A DNA stretch of 16,840 bases from Egerieenecus sp048201975 (lineage in GTDB: Bacteria > Bacillota > Clostridia > Christensenellales > Aristaeellaceae), in assembly GCA_048201975.1 (NCBI GenBank), contig DBFBGQ010000050.1, positions 1-16,840 on the forward strand, in the 5' to 3' direction. Below the pieces are notes generated by a model. That model had not been told where the DNA came from, ran no database searches, and saw nothing but the letters and a program-made list of their open reading frames with translations. The translations under genes and the position numbers were made by a program. Below are positions 6,838 to 15,645 of the stretch, one piece after another (position 1 is the stretch's first letter; the number at the start of each line of letters is the position of its first letter).

Positions 6838-8046
6838 CTACATCACGCGGCCGCTGAAGCGGTAAGGGTTCGACTCCGTCTGGGGGGTGATGATGGTATG
6901 GGACAGGGAACGGTTTTTGGTCACGTTCAGCACCAGCGCTACGCCGCCCATGTTGGTTACCATGTTCGAGCCGCCATAGCTCAGGAAGGGCAACGGTATG
7001 CCGGTGATGGGCATCAGCCCTGTGGTCATGCCGATGTTTTCAAACACGTGGAACAGCAGCATGCCCATCACCCCGGCAATCACCAGGGAGCCGAACTTAT
7101 CCCGGGTATACCTGGCCAGGTAGATCATCCGCAGGATGATCAACAGATAGACCACCAGAATCACCATGCAGCCCCGGAAGCCGAAGGCTTCGCCGATGGA
7201 GGCAAAGATGAAGTCCGTCCAGTCGGCGGGCACGTAGTCCAGCTGGGCATAGGAGCCGTCCACAAACGCGCCGATGCCGTTCAGTCCCCCCGAACCAATG
7301 GCGATTTTCGATTGGGTCTGCTGGTAGGCATCCGAGGAGGAATACGCCTCGGGATCAAAGAACGCAAGAATGCGCTGCAGGCGGTAGTTATCCGAGCCGC
7401 TGGCCACCGCCAGGCCATAAACCGCCAGAATGAAAATCACGGCCGCCAGAGCCAGACCCAGCAGTATCTTCCAGTCCACATTGGAAAAAAACAGCATCAC
7501 CGCAAACAGGAAGATGATCACCAGCAGGGAGCCCATTTCGCCCTGCAGCATGATGATCATGCCCGGCACCAGCACCAGGCACATGATGTAAATGAAGTCC
7601 CGCAGGGTGCTCATGGGCTTGTCGTAACGGGCCAGCACCCGGGCCAGCATCAGAATCATGGACAGCTTGGCGAACTCCGAGGGCTGAATGGTAAAGCCCC
7701 AGATCGTGTCCAGCCACGCGCGCACGCCGCTGGCCTGGGAGGCGAACAGCACAATGACCAATAGCGCGGTGCCGGCATAGTAAATCAGCGTAGCACGGCG
7801 GCGCAGCCAATCGTAAGGAATGTTGTAGATGAACGCCACCACAAAGGGAGCCAGCATCAGAAAGATGAACTGCCGCATGCTGTAGGTGGACTCGACGATG
7901 TGGTTCAGCAGCGGTGCGTCCGAGCTGGAGGTGGTGCTGTAAGTGGCCACGCTCACGGCGACCACGCCGAAGATGGCCAGCGCAAACACCAATGCCGTCA
8001 GGGTTTTATCAAAGTGCGCCCGGGAGTGTCTGTTTTCAACGATCAT
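6838..8046 (-). CDS. rodA: Rod-shape SEDS glycosyltransferase RodA
   Basis: A 402-residue polytopic membrane protein of the SEDS family, with roughly ten hydrophobic segments. It polymerises lipid II into glycan strands for side-wall growth, in a pair with PBP2. Signature motifs are SGVRAWL with Trp111, QPSEFAK (121-127), LQGEMGSLL (167-175), the catalytic-site region WTDFIFASIGE with Asp278, and GIPLPFLSYGGS (349-360). The ATG overlaps the minD stop as ATGA, so translation is probably coupled; a GGTGAT ribosome binding site lies within minD. RodA rather than FtsW is favoured by its place beside mrdA and mreBCD. It is the last gene of the operon. Confidence 0.93.
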   Translation of the reverse strand: MIVENRHSRAHFDKTLTALVFALAIFGVVAVSVATYSTTSSSDAPLLNHIVESTYSMRQFIFLMLAPFVVAFIYNIPYDWLRRRATLIYYAGTALLVIVLFASQASGVRAWLDTIWGFTIQPSEFAKLSMILMLARVLARYDKPMSTLRDFIYIMCLVLVPGMIIMLQGEMGSLLVIIFLFAVMLFFSNVDWKILLGLALAAVIFILAVYGLAVASGSDNYRLQRILAFFDPEAYSSSDAYQQTQSKIAIGSGGLNGIGAFVDGSYAQLDYVPADWTDFIFASIGEAFGFRGCMVILVVYLLIILRMIYLARYTRDKFGSLVIAGVMGMLLFHVFENIGMTTGLMPITGIPLPFLSYGGSNMVTNMGGVALVLNVTKNRSLSHTIITPQTESNPYRFSGRVM

Positions 8047-8849
8047 TGGAGTTTCATCACCTTTACCTTTCGCCGGAAGAGGCGCCCCAGCACTCCGCCC
8101 TGCGCCTTCCCATAGCCTGGCAGGGGGACCTGCTGTCCGGTCATTCGCCGGGCGATGCGCTCCAGGGCGCGCCGGCCTTCGCACTCCACCTCCATGGGGG
8201 ACATGTGCTTGAGCAGCGCCCGATAGATCATATCGTCCTGGGGAATTTCCCCGATGAGCTGCAGGTCCAGTGTCTGCGCCACCACTTGAGCGCTGTACAT
8301 CTCCCCCGCAGCAATCAGCTCAGGCATCAAGCGGTTCACGATCAGTTGCGGGCGCGGGGCCTCCTTCTGCGCCAGCACGGCAGCGGTCTTTTCCACGTCC
8401 CGAATGCATACGTCGTCGGGGGTGGAAATCAGCAGCACCTCGTCGGCGCTATCCACCACGCCCCGAAGCCCGCGCTCCACACCGGCGGGACAATCGATGA
8501 GCACCTGATCGAAGCGCTCCTTCAGCTGCCCCACCACCTTGCGAAAGCCCTTGGGGTCCAGGTTTTTCACCCGGGCAAACTGGGAGGCAGGCAGCAGGCT
8601 GAGCCGCTCGTAAAGGGAGTGCTGGATCAGCGCCTGGCTAAGGGTGCAGCCCCTGCCGATCACGTCCAGCACGTCGTAAACCACGCGGTTTTCCAGCCCC
8701 AGTATGGCGTCCTGATCCCTCAGGCCGATGTCCGCGTCCACCACCACCGTGCGCTGTCCCATACGGGACAGCGCCACGGCCAGGCCGGCGGTGACCATGG
8801 ATTTGCCCACGCCGCCCTTTCCGGAGGCGACGAGCCACGCTTTTGCCAT
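8043..8849 (-). CDS. minD: Septum-site ATPase MinD
   Basis: A 268-residue P-loop ATPase of the MinD/ParA group. It has the deviant Walker A KGGVGKS (11-17) with signature Lys11, the switch region DADIGLRDQD (38-47) followed by GLENRVVYDVLDV, and Walker B VLIDCPAG (116-123). The C-terminus GGVLGRLFRRKVKVMK (251-266) is a basic amphipathic stretch of the kind that anchors MinD to the membrane. In its family MinD binds MinC to block FtsZ rings near the poles. It starts 19 bases after mrdA with AGGAAGG in the gap and overlaps rodA by four bases. Neither minC nor minE is present beside it, although clostridial operons of this type usually carry both. Confidence 0.93.
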   Translation of the reverse strand: MAKAWLVASGKGGVGKSMVTAGLAVALSRMGQRTVVVDADIGLRDQDAILGLENRVVYDVLDVIGRGCTLSQALIQHSLYERLSLLPASQFARVKNLDPKGFRKVVGQLKERFDQVLIDCPAGVERGLRGVVDSADEVLLISTPDDVCIRDVEKTAAVLAQKEAPRPQLIVNRLMPELIAAGEMYSAQVVAQTLDLQLIGEIPQDDMIYRALLKHMSPMEVECEGRRALERIARRMTGQQVPLPGYGKAQGGVLGRLFRRKVKVMKLQ

Positions 8850-8868
8850 GGGGATACCTTCCTTTCCA

Positions 8869-11427
8869 TCAGGGCGCCACCGAGTTGCCGTAGGGCAGGG
8901 TATAATCGGTGGTGCGCAGGTTTTTCTGGTTCATATACCAGTCGATGAATTCCTTGGCCGCCAGGGAAGCCTCGCCGCCGGAGAAGCCGTTGGGGATGAA
9001 CACCGCCACGGCGATTTCAGGATCCTCATAGGGGGCGAAGGCCACGAACCATGCGTTGTTCTCCAGGTCGATGGTGGTAACTTCAGCCGTACCTGTTTTC
9101 GCGGCAATCTGCTCCTGGTATTCCCAGTCTTTGAAGTACTTGCTGGCCGTACCGGATTCGTCCACAACGCCTTTCATCCCCTGGTGGATCAATGACCAGT
9201 ATTCGGGATAGTTCAGGGTATTGATCAGCGTCGGGCTGCGCTGGGAGAGGATCTCGCCCTCGGGGCTCGTGATGGCGTCCACGATGCTCAGGTTGTACAC
9301 ATTGCCGCCGTTGGCCACCGTGCAGACATAGCGGGCAACCGCCGCCGGGGTCAGCACGGTAACCGACTGCCCGATAGCCGTCAGAATGGTCTGGGCGCCG
9401 CCCCACTTCACGTCATTCATGTACAGGTACGTATCGCCGATGACCGCCTGCAAGTACACCATTTCCTTGGACATGTTCAACTCTTCCATCAGAATGGTGC
9501 GCATGTTATCCAGCCACTCGCCTTCGGGGTAGTTCACCGCCATATCCATCAGCCGCTTGGCGCAGGCGCTCAGGCGCTCGTCCGTGTATTCCAGTCCGCG
9601 GCTGGCGCCGCAGTTTTTCAGATGCGTCTTGATGGCATTAAAGACGATGATCGGCAGCGAGGTATCCTGGCTGGCCTCATTCATGGGCTTGGTGGTGTCG
9701 TACAGGCTGGTCTGACAGCCCACCACGCTGCGCACCTCGCCGGGCAGGTCCAGTCCGGTTTTGCTGGTAAGCCCCAGTAAGGAAGCATAGCGGTACAGCC
9801 GCTCCTCTCCCAGCCGGCTCCCCAGGGTATAAAAGAAGTAGTTGCAGGAGTTGGACAGTCCCTCCACAATGGTTTGGTTCTGGTGCCGCCAGCGGTAGCC
9901 CGCACTAATCCAACACTTGGGCGCGGTGGAGATATCCTTGTTGTATTCGGTGAAATAGCCCTCGTCGCTGATGCGCTCCGTGGGCGTCAGCTCGCCCTCC
10001 GCCAGCGCCGCAATGCTGGTCACCATCTTGAAAATGGAACCAGGCGTGCCGCGGGCATGGATGGCGTAATTCATCAGCAGATTTCGAGAGTCGCCCAGGA
10101 TCTCCATGGCCTCCTGCCCGCCGGCCACCAGGGCGTTCAGGTCGTAGGTCGGGTAGTTGGCCATGGCCAGCACCCGGCCCTCCATGTCCAGCACCACCAT
10201 GGTGCCGTGCTCGGCCAGGGCCAGGGGATATTTTTCCCAGTTCCGGTTGGCAATGTCGGTCTTGTTATCTTCCAGCCAGTCCTCATCCACCATCTCCGAT
10301 TCCTGACGGTCGCGGGTATTGGCCACGTTGTCGGCAATGGCCCGCTCCGCCTGCTGCTGATAGCTGGCGATGATGGTCAGCTTCACGTTATTGCCATCCT
10401 GGGGCTCAGTATAGCTCAGCTCGCGCACAATCTGGGAAAGATTATCCCGCTCCACCACGCGGTTGCCCTGCTTTAGGGAGGAATTCTGGGTGAGCCAGTC
10501 CTCCATGGAGCTTTCAATGCCGTCCCGGCCGATCTTGTCGTTATAGCTATAGCCCTTGGCCTGGTACGTCTCCCAGCTGGACTGGCTGGGGATGGCGCCG
10601 ATGTAGCCGATGACCTGTGCAGCCAAGGTGCTGCGGGGATACACACGCTTGGTGCCCACCGCGATTTCCATGCCCGCCAGGTTCATGGAGCGGGTTTCCA
10701 CCTCGATCACCGTTTCATACTTGACGTTCTCCGCGATGGTGATGGGCTGGGAATTGAACACGTTCATCTGCATCTCGGAGAAAACCGCCATCACCTTGAG
10801 CATGGTAGTTTCGTCCACCACCAGCACGTCGGCGTAGCTCAGATCGCTCTCGGCTTCCTGGGCCTTCAGGGCATCCGCCTCCGCTTGAGTGTTTGCCAGG
10901 CGGAAGCGCTTTTTCAGCGCGTTGATGCACTGCTCCGGCGTGCCGTAGCTGGTGGTATTGGTCAGGTAGTTGTTGGAGCGCCACTGGCTTTCCCGGGTGG
11001 CCAGCACGCTTTCGCTGACGCCGGAGCCAAAGTTGAAGATCCACTCGTTGGTTTCCGGATCGCGCTCGATCACAAAGTCGATGCACAGCTCTCCGCCGTT
11101 GCGCTCAATGATCTCGATGGTATCCACAATGGACTGGCTGAACACCGCATATTCCGCCCGGCTGGGCGAGGATGCATCCTTATAGAAGGTAACATTATAA
11201 ATATACTCGTCGTTGGCCAGGATCACCGAGTCAGCGTCGGTAATCATGCCGCGCTTGCCCCGCAGGGTGATGGTCTTGGTGCGCCGGCTCTCCGCGGTCT
11301 CGCTGTATTCCTCGGAGTTGACCAGCTGCAGCTGCACCAATCCATAGGTCAGATAGGCGAACATACCGAAAACCGCGACAATAAAGATGATATAACGGGC
11401 TTTCATGCCAGGCTTCAGTTTCGACAT
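8869..11427 (-). CDS. mrdA: Elongation transpeptidase PBP2 (class B penicillin-binding protein)
   Basis: An 852-residue bitopic protein that cross-links side-wall peptidoglycan together with RodA. One membrane segment (about 11-34) is followed by a long non-catalytic pedestal region (about 40-400) and the transpeptidase domain. The active-site motifs are SIFK with nucleophile Ser464, SCN at 527-529 and KTGT at 777-780. The gap between the second and third motifs is about 250 residues and includes an extra, mostly helical-looking segment (about 575-675) with NCGASRGLEYTDERL and ACAKRLMDM, which I do not expect in PBP2 of model species. The start was chosen for the AAAGGAGG before ATG at 11427; the frame is open 13 codons further upstream without such a site. 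Confidence 0.93.
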   Translation of the reverse strand: MSKLKPGMKARYIIFIVAVFGMFAYLTYGLVQLQLVNSEEYSETAESRRTKTITLRGKRGMITDADSVILANDEYIYNVTFYKDASSPSRAEYAVFSQSIVDTIEIIERNGGELCIDFVIERDPETNEWIFNFGSGVSESVLATRESQWRSNNYLTNTTSYGTPEQCINALKKRFRLANTQAEADALKAQEAESDLSYADVLVVDETTMLKVMAVFSEMQMNVFNSQPITIAENVKYETVIEVETRSMNLAGMEIAVGTKRVYPRSTLAAQVIGYIGAIPSQSSWETYQAKGYSYNDKIGRDGIESSMEDWLTQNSSLKQGNRVVERDNLSQIVRELSYTEPQDGNNVKLTIIASYQQQAERAIADNVANTRDRQESEMVDEDWLEDNKTDIANRNWEKYPLALAEHGTMVVLDMEGRVLAMANYPTYDLNALVAGGQEAMEILGDSRNLLMNYAIHARGTPGSIFKMVTSIAALAEGELTPTERISDEGYFTEYNKDISTAPKCWISAGYRWRHQNQTIVEGLSNSCNYFFYTLGSRLGEERLYRYASLLGLTSKTGLDLPGEVRSVVGCQTSLYDTTKPMNEASQDTSLPIIVFNAIKTHLKNCGASRGLEYTDERLSACAKRLMDMAVNYPEGEWLDNMRTILMEELNMSKEMVYLQAVIGDTYLYMNDVKWGGAQTILTAIGQSVTVLTPAAVARYVCTVANGGNVYNLSIVDAITSPEGEILSQRSPTLINTLNYPEYWSLIHQGMKGVVDESGTASKYFKDWEYQEQIAAKTGTAEVTTIDLENNAWFVAFAPYEDPEIAVAVFIPNGFSGGEASLAAKEFIDWYMNQKNLRTTDYTLPYGNSVAP

Positions 11428-11467
11428 CGTTCCTCCTTTCCGGAGCCGGTAGGCGCTCCAGCACAAA

Positions 11468-11484
11468 CGCGGCGCTTCGCCGCG
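11468..11484 (-). promoter_or_regulatory. Hairpin in the mreD-mrdA gap
   Basis: CGCGGCG (11468-11474) and CGCCGCG (11478-11484) form a perfect 7-bp stem with a 3-base loop in the 81-bp gap. On the minus strand only TTTGTG follows. It may act as a weak attenuator or processing point between the mre genes and mrdA. Confidence 0.4.
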
Positions 11485-11508
11485 GACCGGTTTCCGTCCC
11501 TTCGCCGC

Positions 11509-12090
11509 TTACTGCGCTGGAAGGGCGGCGGCCTTTTTCTTCCGTCCGAAACCAAGGATATGACGCACCGGCAGCATCAGCGCCGCCGTCAGCGCCATGG
11601 TCAGCGCCAGGTCCAGCACGGCGCGGCCGATATGGTCCGCCGTCAGAAGCGTGCCGCCCAGGCTTACGTATACCAGGTTGATCAGCTCATAAATAAAAGT
11701 GTTCAGCCCGGCGCACAATACGGTACGCAGGTATGGATTCATGTTCTTGGCCCGCTTGTTCACGCTCCGCTCGTATTCCAGGCGTTTGTCGCTCTTGTCC
11801 GCAAAGGGCAGGGAGCTGAAGATGGCCGCCACGGGATACAGCAGCAGATTGAAAAACTTGATGCTGGGCAGCATGATTTCCATCAGGATGCCATAGATGC
11901 CCCCCACCCAGAAGGCGCGCAGCTTTCCATAGCAGACCGTCACAATGGCGGTGATAGCGTAAAGCATGCTTGCCGTTACGCCATTCACCGCCAGGTAGGG
12001 CATCACGCAGACCTGGCAAAGGTATCCCAGCAGCACCACGGCCAGAAAGCACAGGAACCTCCGCCCGCCCCGCCAAAGCATGCCGATCAT
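11509..12090 (-). CDS. mreD: Rod-shape membrane protein MreD
   Basis: A 193-residue polytopic membrane protein with about five hydrophobic segments (roughly 10-35, 38-58, 60-75, 78-95 and 125-175), and a positively charged C-terminus (GFGRKKK) expected in the cytoplasm. It belongs to the MreD family, which joins MreC and couples MreB filaments to RodA-PBP2. Sequence is weakly conserved in this family, so the call rests on topology, length and position between mreC and mrdA. The start has GGGAGGAGG, inside the end of mreC, 9 bases before the ATG; mreC stops 5 bases upstream. Confidence 0.88.
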   Translation of the reverse strand: MIGMLWRGGRRFLCFLAVVLLGYLCQVCVMPYLAVNGVTASMLYAITAIVTVCYGKLRAFWVGGIYGILMEIMLPSIKFFNLLLYPVAAIFSSLPFADKSDKRLEYERSVNKRAKNMNPYLRTVLCAGLNTFIYELINLVYVSLGGTLLTADHIGRAVLDLALTMALTAALMLPVRHILGFGRKKKAAALPAQ

Positions 12091-12094
12091 CCGC

Positions 12095-13732
12095 TCAGTC
12101 CTCCTCCCAGGTCAGGTCCTCAGGCGACAGCGTGATGTAGGGCGTGGGGCTGGGCGTGGGCGTGTCGGTGGGCTCCGGGGTATCGGTGGCCGACTCGTCC
12201 GACGTATCCACCACCACGTACTCGTACACCGGCCCGGTATCCTCCGGCGTCACCAGGGGAATGCTGGTGGGCGTGGGGCTGGGCGTAGGACTGGGCGTGG
12301 GGCTGGGGGTAGGCGTAGGCGTCTCGTCGGGATTGGGAGTGTCCGTGGTGCCGAAGAAGGAGCTTCTGCCTCCCACGCGCAGCGTGGGAACAGGCCGCTT
12401 GGTCTCCAGGGGGACGAATTCGATATCCGTGGCGCTTTCCCGGCCCTGCACCGCCTCCGCCGTGGGCTTATACCGCAGGACGATGACATATTCGATGTGC
12501 TCAAAGTCCGCCATGGGTTCCACCACGATATACTGTTTGTTGGCGTCCATGCCGCGGGTGGATTCCCGCACCGTGCCAATGGGAATCCCCTTGGGGAAGG
12601 ACATGCCCACGCCCGAGGTCACCACCGTGTCCCCAGGGCGGGGCAGGTGATCCTCCGGTAGGTAATACATGCGGCACATGGGGGTACCGTCGATGCTCAG
12701 CGTTCCCCGGACCGTGCCCTGATCCCGGCTGGACTGGATCAACCCGGCGATGGATGCCTCGCCGTCGATGATTGTGCGCACCTGCGCGCTGGTTTCGTTG
12801 GTGTTTTCCGTGTAACCGATCAGCGCGCCAGAGATGGTTACGGCCATGTAGTCCTCCACCCCATCCCGCGTGCCCCGGTTGATGGTAAAGGTGGAGAAGT
12901 AATTGCCGTCCGCCCGGCCGATGACTGTTGCGGTAATGGGATTCATGCTCTCGTTGGCGGAAATCTCGTCGAACATGTTTTCATACGCGGAGAGCTTTTG
13001 CTGAAGCTCCTCCGCCAGCATGGCCTCGTAGACCAGGCGCTCGTTCTCCGCGCGGAGGTTGTTGTACTCCGTTTCAATGTTGGCCCGGAGCTTCAGCGTT
13101 CGGAAATATCCGGCAATGCTCTCCGTAAAGCTGGAAAACAGCGACTGCACCGGCGTAACGATCCGGGCAATCAGCCCCTCGGGGGCTGCCGTCGCCGCCT
13201 TGATGCTCTCGGAGGTGTTCTCATCCCCGGACACAACTCGGGAGAGGATCATGGAAACCAGCACCACCAGCAGCATCACCGTTACCAGCGCGACTCCCAG
13301 CCGCCGCAGCCATCCGGGCATCTCCCGCTTTTTCCTTTTGACCTTGGCGGCGCGCACGCCGGCGCGCTTGGGTTTTTTGACCCGGCGGCGCACCACGTTC
13401 CGCTCGCCGTCATCCTCCAGGAATTCCTCGTCCAGGAAGCGGTCGTCCAGGCGCAGATCTTCTTCGGAGATATCCTCGTCGTCCCGATCATCCATCATGC
13501 GCTCCAGGCCGCCTTTTTCATGCACCGTGGAGCGGGAGGAGGAAGCGTCATCCTCCTGCTCCGGCTCGGCCATGCTTTCCAGCCCGGTGGCCTTGATGCC
13601 GGAATCCTCCTGCTGAGGCGTCTGCTTCTCCCGCTTTGCGGCTTCCCTGCGCTGAAACAGATGGAAGCCGCCTTCGCGCTCCTGCGCCGAATCATCCTGC
13701 TCCAGAAAACGCCGCTGCGTATTTCTCGCCAT
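12095..13732 (-). CDS. mreC: Rod-shape protein MreC with long N- and C-terminal extensions
   Basis: 545 residues, nearly twice the usual 270-330 for MreC. The central part is canonical: a membrane segment (about 145-165), a coiled coil (about 212-257) and the beta-rich MreC core (about 265-420) with GYTENTNETSAQVRTIID and GDTVVTSGVGMSFPKGIPIG. MreC is an extracytoplasmic scaffold that activates PBP2-RodA. Ahead of the membrane segment is a 140-residue cytoplasmic region, acidic at 77-110 and strongly basic at 112-137. After the core is a 125-residue tail with TPTPSPTP repeats and acidic patches (465-545). CGGAGG sits six bases before the ATG. Twenty-three bases separate it from mreB, so it is co-transcribed. 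Confidence 0.92.
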   Translation of the reverse strand: MARNTQRRFLEQDDSAQEREGGFHLFQRREAAKREKQTPQQEDSGIKATGLESMAEPEQEDDASSSRSTVHEKGGLERMMDDRDDEDISEEDLRLDDRFLDEEFLEDDGERNVVRRRVKKPKRAGVRAAKVKRKKREMPGWLRRLGVALVTVMLLVVLVSMILSRVVSGDENTSESIKAATAAPEGLIARIVTPVQSLFSSFTESIAGYFRTLKLRANIETEYNNLRAENERLVYEAMLAEELQQKLSAYENMFDEISANESMNPITATVIGRADGNYFSTFTINRGTRDGVEDYMAVTISGALIGYTENTNETSAQVRTIIDGEASIAGLIQSSRDQGTVRGTLSIDGTPMCRMYYLPEDHLPRPGDTVVTSGVGMSFPKGIPIGTVRESTRGMDANKQYIVVEPMADFEHIEYVIVLRYKPTAEAVQGRESATDIEFVPLETKRPVPTLRVGGRSSFFGTTDTPNPDETPTPTPSPTPSPTPSPTPTSIPLVTPEDTGPVYEYVVVDTSDESATDTPEPTDTPTPSPTPYITLSPEDLTWEED

Positions 13733-13755
13733 TGCTTACCTCCGTGCCGCCGCTT

Positions 13756-14784
13756 TTACTCCATCTGCATGAAGCCCTGCTTCCCGATGGATTGAAGCAG
13801 CTGAAGATTCTCCACCAGGTAACCCAGCCCCAGCGCCGCGCAGTCCGTGGGCTCCTTGGCCAGGAGCACGGGAATCCCCAGCTCCGTGGCAATGTACTGG
13901 TCCAGGCCAAACAGCTGCGCTCCGCCGCCGGTAAGGTGGATGCCGCCGCGCATAATGTCCGCCGCCAGCTCCGGGGGCGTGCGTTCCAGCACCCACTTGA
14001 TCGCCGCCAGGATGGCCATGCACGGCTCCTTGATGGCTTCCGCCGCCTGGGCGGTGGTAAAGTCGATATCCTGAGGAATGGGCGAGTTCACCGCCCGTCC
14101 GCGGATCTTCACCCGCCGCGGATCGTTCAGCGGCACGGCGGAGGCCAGGTCCAGCTTGACATCCTCCGCAGTCCGCTCGCCAATCATCACCTGGAATTCC
14201 TTCTTAATATAATTGACGATGGCTTCGTCCATTTTCATGCCGCCCACCTGGATGGACTGGGCCACCACCAGCCCGCCCAGGGATACCACCGCCGCGTCCG
14301 TGGTGCCCCCGCCGATGTCCACCACCATGGAACCAATGGGCTCATACACCGGCAGGCCGGAACCGATGGCCGACGCGAAAGGCTTCTCGATCAGGTAGAC
14401 GGTTTTCGCACCCGCCATGGTGGCTGCCTCCGTCACCGCCTTGCGCGCCACCATGGGCAATGTGCACGGCACGCTGACCAGCACCTTGGGCTTGATGACA
14501 TGGCTTACGCCGATCGCTTTGCGGATAAAATACTGCAACAGGATCTCCGCCATGTCGAAGTTGTCAATGCTTCCCGCTTTCATGGGCCGCACCGCCACCA
14601 GCTTGTCCCCCGTGCGCCCCAGAAGAATCTCCGCCTCGTCGCCCACCGCACGCACGTTTCGCTTGTTATCGCTGTCAATGACCACAATGGTAGGCTCGCT
14701 CACCACGATGCCCCGCCCGCGAACATATACCATGGTATTTGAGGTTCCCAGATCAATACCAATTTCAGGTGCTATCAGCGCCAT
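13756..14784 (-). CDS. mreB: Actin-like shape protein MreB
   Basis: A 342-residue bacterial actin that forms membrane-bound filaments orienting side-wall synthesis. The actin-fold nucleotide motifs are clear: phosphate-1 IGIDLGTSNT (8-17), phosphate-2 VVDIGGGTTDAAVVS (154-168) and the adenosine motif HLTGGGAQLFGLD (283-295). The E-K-P-F-A-S stretch (133-138) is typical of MreB. Length is normal. The start codon lies 20 bases inside the 3' end of maf, with a modest AGGATGGGATGA as ribosome binding site. A paralogue such as Mbl cannot be excluded from sequence alone, but the adjacent mreC and mreD favour MreB. Confidence 0.96.
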   Translation of the reverse strand: MALIAPEIGIDLGTSNTMVYVRGRGIVVSEPTIVVIDSDNKRNVRAVGDEAEILLGRTGDKLVAVRPMKAGSIDNFDMAEILLQYFIRKAIGVSHVIKPKVLVSVPCTLPMVARKAVTEAATMAGAKTVYLIEKPFASAIGSGLPVYEPIGSMVVDIGGGTTDAAVVSLGGLVVAQSIQVGGMKMDEAIVNYIKKEFQVMIGERTAEDVKLDLASAVPLNDPRRVKIRGRAVNSPIPQDIDFTTAQAAEAIKEPCMAILAAIKWVLERTPPELAADIMRGGIHLTGGGAQLFGLDQYIATELGIPVLLAKEPTDCAALGLGYLVENLQLLQSIGKQGFMQME

Positions 14785-15379
14785 GATTCATCATCCCATC
14801 CTGTTCCTTGCCCACGGCAATTTCCACGCCCGCCGCCGTGAGCAGCGCGCATGTCAAATCCCATGGCAGGCCAATTACATTGAAGCGGCTTCCTTTCACT
14901 TGCGTTACCCAGCGTCCCGCGCCGCCCTGCAGGGCATAGGCGCCCGCCTTGTCCATGGGCTCGCCGGTCTGCACATAGGCGCGAATTTCCTGTTCCGTCA
15001 AGCGCCTGAAGCGCACATCCGTGGCTTCCACGCCGCTGAACATCCGGCCTTGGGCGTCTACCACGCACACGCCGGTATACACTTGATGTTCCCGCCCGGA
15101 TAGCCGCTCCAGCATCCGGCAGGCCTCTTCTTCATCCTCGGGTTTGCCCAAGGGTTGGTTTTCCAGCGCCACCAGCGTATCCGCCGCCAGCACCACGCGC
15201 CCGGGAAAACGTGCGGATACCTCCCGCGCCTTTCTCTGGCTCAGCTCCGCCACCGCCTCCCGCGCCCCCAGAGCGCAGTGCTCGTCCACCTCCGCCGCGT
15301 GCTTTTCAAACGCGACGCCCATTCGGGTGAGGATCTGGCTGCGCCGGGGTGACCCCGACGCAAGAATGATGGCTTCCAA
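14765..15379 (-). CDS. maf: Maf-family nucleotide pyrophosphatase
   Basis: 204 residues if started at the TTG at 15379. Maf proteins hydrolyse non-canonical or selected nucleoside triphosphates and are linked to division arrest. Motifs are ILASGSPRR (5-13), AADTLV with Asp67 (65-70), GKP (78-80), GEPMDKAGAYALQG (139-152) and NVIGLP (167-172). The TTG start is preferred because GGGAGG stands 9 bases upstream and it places the conserved ILASGSPRR at the N-terminus, as in the family. The frame stays open upstream to an ATG at 15505, but that lies upstream of the promoter -10; an ATG at 15472 is possible but would add an Arg-rich unconserved leader. It is the first gene of the shape operon; radC, often between maf and mreB, is absent. 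Confidence 0.9.
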   Translation of the reverse strand: MEAIILASGSPRRSQILTRMGVAFEKHAAEVDEHCALGAREAVAELSQRKAREVSARFPGRVVLAADTLVALENQPLGKPEDEEEACRMLERLSGREHQVYTGVCVVDAQGRMFSGVEATDVRFRRLTEQEIRAYVQTGEPMDKAGAYALQGGAGRWVTQVKGSRFNVIGLPWDLTCALLTAAGVEIAVGKEQDGMMNHGADST

Positions 15380-15493
15380 CCTTGCGCGCCTCCCGCTGTA
15401 TCCTTCGCATTCGCACCGCTTTCCGCGCTGCGGGACCGTCCGGCGGGCAGGGGCGTTTTTCCCCCGCTGCATTCGTAAGACAATCCATTCTGC

Positions 15494-15523
15494 ATTATAG
15501 CACACTTTGCCGCCTCCTGGAAA
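15494..15523 (-). promoter_or_regulatory. Sigma-A promoter of the maf-mre-mrdA-minD-rodA operon
   Basis: On the minus strand TTTCCA (15523-15518) serves as -35, matching TTGACA at four positions. After an 18-base spacer comes a perfect TATAAT (15499-15494). Transcription would start near 15487, about 108 bases before the maf TTG start. No other clear promoter was seen within the operon. Confidence 0.72.
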
Positions 15524-15569
15524 CTCTTTTGTAAAAATTCAGCTGACGAACACAGAGAATTCCCGCCGC

Positions 15570-15596
15570 ACCTCCCCGCTTCCGCCGCATATCCTG
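15570..15596 (+). promoter_or_regulatory. Candidate mother-cell (sigma-K-like) promoter of the Cys-rich protein gene
   Basis: CATATCCTG at 15588-15596 resembles the sigma-K -10 CATAnnnTA with one mismatch. The dinucleotide AC lies 16 bases upstream (15570-15571), as in the sigma-K -35. These motifs are short, so chance is a real alternative. The call fits the spore-coat idea for the downstream gene but does not prove it. Confidence 0.3.
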
Positions 15597-15645
15597 CTTG
15601 TGAAGGCTCCCCCTCAGGGAAGCCAAATCAAGGAGGCGTGTAAGG

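Noticed and set aside
10885..12135. 416-codon plus-strand open frame
   Set aside because: It runs antisense across mrdA, mreD and their gap, and is not supported by a ribosome binding site or domain.
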